From Actinoplanes lobatus (lineage in GTDB: Bacteria; Actinomycetota; Actinomycetes; Mycobacteriales; Micromonosporaceae): DNA of 64,000 nt. Of this stretch, positions 62,218 through 64,000 are shown piece by piece. The notes under the pieces are model-generated. The model was not told where the DNA came from. It did not search any database and saw only the letters and a list, made by a program, of their open reading frames with translations. The translations under genes were made by a program, and so were the position numbers. The stretch covers positions 8,552,501 to 8,616,500 of the forward strand of contig NZ_JACHNC010000001.1 in the NCBI RefSeq assembly GCF_014205215.1, given 5' to 3'. The number at the start of each line of letters is the position of its first letter. The stretch's first letter is position 1.

Positions 62218-62940
62218 TCAGTCCTCCAGGCCGACGAGACTGCCGAGCCGCCCACCGGTGCCGCCGGTGAGCCGGGTCTCGTCGATGAGCACGCCGTCCC
62301 GCATCGACAGGAGCCGGTCGGCGGTGGCCGCGATCCGCGCGTCGTGGGTGACGATGACCAGGGTCTGCCCGGCCTCGTGCAGGCTGTCGAAGAGTCGCAG
62401 CACATCGAGGGTGGCGGCACTGTCCAGATTGCCGGTCGGTTCGTCGGCGAGCACCACCGCGGGCTCGTTGGACAGCGCCCGGGCCACCGCGACCCGCTGC
62501 CGCTGACCGCCGGAGAGCTGCGCCGGCAGCGCCCCGGCCCGCCCGGCGAGACCGACCCGGTCCAGCAACTCGGTGGCGCGACGGCGTGCGGCCCGCGGGG
62601 AACGGCCGGCCAGCAGGGCGGGCATCTCCACGTTCTCCACCGCGGTCAGCTCGTCCAGCAGGTGGAAGGACTGGAAGACGAAACCGATGCCGGTACGCCG
62701 GAGCCGGGCCAGCGCCTTCTCGCCGAGATCGTCGATCCGGCGGCCGTGCAGCTCGATCCGGCCACCGGACGGCCGGTCCAGGCCGCCGAGCAGGTGCAGC
62801 AGGGTCGACTTGCCGCAACCGCTGGGGCCCATGACGGCCACCGTCTCGCCGGCCATCACGTCCAGATCCACCCCGTCCACCGCCCTCTCGCCACCGCCGT
62901 AATGCCGGCGCAGGTCACGGGCGCTCAATACGACGGTCAC
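62218..62940 (-). CDS. ABC transporter ATP-binding protein (MacB/LolD-like)
   Basis: 240 aa from the GTG at 62940, with aaggag 7 nt upstream and overlapping the PadR stop (GTGA). Walker A GPSGCGKS (38-45), Q-loop FVFQSFHLLDELTAVENV (typical of LolD/MacB), signature LSGGQRQR, Walker B VVLADEPTGNLDS and the H-loop His in VTHDARIA. It is coupled to the PadR gene and the permease, forming one autoregulated exporter operon. Confidence 0.95.
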   Translation of the reverse strand: MTVVLSARDLRRHYGGGERAVDGVDLDVMAGETVAVMGPSGCGKSTLLHLLGGLDRPSGGRIELHGRRIDDLGEKALARLRRTGIGFVFQSFHLLDELTAVENVEMPALLAGRSPRAARRRATELLDRVGLAGRAGALPAQLSGGQRQRVAVARALSNEPAVVLADEPTGNLDSAATLDVLRLFDSLHEAGQTLVIVTHDARIAATADRLLSMRDGVLIDETRLTGGTGGRLGSLVGLED

Positions 62941-63512
62941 GATCCGCTCCTTCGACCGGCCCAGGTCCCGCTTGCCGGGTCGGTCCAGGTCCCGCCTCTG
63001 TGGTGGGTCCAGGTCCGTTCGCACGCCTCCAGCCAGCGCAGGTCCGCCTGCAACCGGAGGACGACGCCCTCGAGCAGCAGTGCCGCGGCCGAGTGCTCCG
63101 GCTCGGCCATCGCGGCCCGCTGGGCGTCGCGCAGCCGGCGCAGCAGCTCACGGCGCTGGGTGTCGACGATGGTCAGCGGGTCGGCCAGCCCGGCGGCTGC
63201 CGCCGCGATCAGCTTCAGGTGGAACTCGGCCAGGTCGGGCTTGGGCCAAGTCGTCTCGGCGATCCACGCGGCGACCCGCTGCTGGCCGTCGGGGGTCAGC
63301 GCGTACACCTTGCGATCCGCCCGGTCGGCGCCGTCGGCGGACCGCTCCGCGGTGAGCAGGCCGGCCCTTTCGAGGCGGGTGAGCGTGACATAGACCTGAC
63401 CGGCGTTCATCGCCTCGCCGAGCGGCCCGAGCGCGTCGCGCAGCCGGGCGCGCAGCTCGTAACCGTGGGAGGGCTCCTTGGCGAGCATCGCCAGAACCAC
63501 TTCCTGTTGCAT
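62937..63512 (-). CDS. PadR-family transcriptional regulator
   Basis: 191 aa. The N-terminal winged helix shows VVLAMLAKEPSHGYELRARLRDALG and MNAGQVYVTLTRLERAGLL, the PadR signature. The C-terminal helical dimerisation part is Ala/Leu/Arg-rich, and the last residues (TWTHHRGGTWTDP) are unusual. It is first in an operon with an ABC exporter. A long palindrome just upstream is very probably its operator; induction by an exported compound is likely. Confidence 0.93.
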   Translation of the reverse strand: MQQEVVLAMLAKEPSHGYELRARLRDALGPLGEAMNAGQVYVTLTRLERAGLLTAERSADGADRADRKVYALTPDGQQRVAAWIAETTWPKPDLAEFHLKLIAAAAAGLADPLTIVDTQRRELLRRLRDAQRAAMAEPEHSAAALLLEGVVLRLQADLRWLEACERTWTHHRGGTWTDPASGTWAGRRSGS

Positions 63513-63523
63513 GCCACCCCCTA

Positions 63524-63560
63524 GGGATAACCGTTAGCCATAGTGTCTAACGGTTATCCC
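63524..63560. promoter_or_regulatory. Long palindrome upstream of padR, likely its operator
   Basis: Perfect 14-bp arms GGGATAACCGTTAG / CTAACGGTTATCCC flank a 9-bp spacer, starting 11 bp upstream of the padR ATG and 30 bp before the divergent gene. This is among the longest exact palindromes in the window; such sites are typical of PadR-type autoregulators. Confidence 0.8.
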
Positions 63561-63590
63561 CCACCTCCGTCAATACGCTAGGCTCGGCGC

Positions 63591-64000
63591 GTGTCGCATG
63601 TGGAGACGCAGGGCGTGCTCGCGCACCACGGAGGCCTGATCGTCGACCGGTCCGAGATGACCGTCGGCGTGGTGCGCGCGATCTCCCGCCCCACCGGCCT
63701 GGAGCTGGACCTTCTGGCGCGCCGCCCGCTCGACCGGCGCAGCGGCCCCGAACGGCAGGCCGACATCAGGGCCGGCCGGTTCACCCCGCCCGCCCCGCGC
63801 CGGCTGCTGCCGGAGCACGACGAGGGCATGGAGCTGCGGATCGCCTGGCTCGACCCGTCCGGGCGGGCGCACTGGCAGTTCGGCGGCTCGCGGTCGTCCT
63901 GGAGCGGCGACCACTACGAGGGCGTCGACGGGCCGAGCATCCGCACCGGTCTGATCCTGCCGCCGCTGTTCGACCGGGCGCCGCTCGTGTTCGCGTGGCC
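63591..64000 (+). CDS. Uncharacterised protein, N-terminal part (runs off the window)
   Basis: The frame from the GTG at 63591 stays open to the window end, giving at least 136 residues. The protein opens SHVETQGVLAHHGGLIVDR. It has a beta-rich look, with TVGVVRAISRPTGLELDLLARRP and MELRIAWLDPSGRAHWQFGG. I recognise no family. It is divergent from padR and shares its palindrome region, so it may be co-regulated. Confidence 0.6.
   Translation, partial: MSHVETQGVLAHHGGLIVDRSEMTVGVVRAISRPTGLELDLLARRPLDRRSGPERQADIRAGRFTPPAPRRLLPEHDEGMELRIAWLDPSGRAHWQFGGSRSSWSGDHYEGVDGPSIRTGLILPPLFDRAPLVFAW

Overview
The window is about 64 kb of very GC-rich DNA with an actinomycete look: strong third-position G/C, many GTG starts, and many GTGA/ATGA stop-start overlaps. 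It also has DesK/NarL two-component pairs, an F420-type flavin oxidoreductase and a luciferase-like F420 oxidoreductase, a DUF574-type methyltransferase and a DivIVA protein. A filamentous Micromonosporaceae-type host (for example Actinoplanes) is my inference; no rRNA or housekeeping marker is present to fix it. The first gene (a LuxR-type response regulator) and the last (an unrecognised protein) are cut by the window edges.

Layout. 0-0.46 kb: end of a response regulator. 0.46-1.5 kb: a non-coding repeat locus. 1.5-4.4 kb: a sensor kinase/regulator pair divergent from a membrane protein. 4.4-19.2 kb: one tightly coupled minus-strand operon of six genes. It encodes a 2,096-aa iterative synthase (two NMO/PfaD-like domains, KS, AT, ACP, KR), a 1,390-aa synthase (KS, AT, DH, PPTase), a discrete ACP, an alpha/beta hydrolase, a GT1 glycosyltransferase and a methyltransferase. 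This resembles PUFA/secondary-lipid synthases, with genes to release, glycosylate and methylate the chain, and it is the best candidate for an undescribed system here. 19.3-27.3 kb: a cysteine hydrolase, a lipoprotein, a secreted nuclease, a medium-chain dehydrogenase with its LacI regulator, and a DesK/DesR pair divergent from an ABC exporter. 27.3-32.3 kb: arginine deiminase with two transporters and a DUF1269 protein.

32.6-36.2 kb holds a radical SAM/SPASM gene and, 2.4 kb further on, a 97% identical stray copy of its 3' end. Between the copies lie a TnpB-type gene and a gene for a tiny Tyr-rich secreted peptide. 36.2-37.9 kb: a DUF574 methyltransferase and a tyrosine phosphatase whose 3' end has been amplified into five 34-bp tandem units. 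37.9-39.7 kb: a second, larger copy of the non-coding repeat locus, containing a perfect 23-bp-stem hairpin. 39.7-49.7 kb: alpha-L-rhamnosidase, a DivIVA-like protein, a chemoreceptor, a MerR-PP2C fusion, a PAS-GAF histidine kinase, and an LLM oxidoreductase divergent from a TetR regulator. 49.7-52.9 kb: a large NACHT-type STAND NTPase, a candidate defence gene. 52.9-64 kb: a PPOX/F420 protein, a BcsA-like GT2 with a C-terminal MshEN-like domain, an amidohydrolase divergent from a MarR regulator, a pRiA4b ORF-3-like protein, two small uncharacterised genes, and a PadR-controlled MacB/FtsX-type ABC transporter.

Regulatory logic is unusually legible. Divergent pairs and autoregulated operons (NarL, LacI, DesR, TetR, MarR, PadR) each have a clear palindrome in the intergenic space. 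Several 3' ends carry strong hairpins or members of an interspersed repeat family that begins directly after stop codons.
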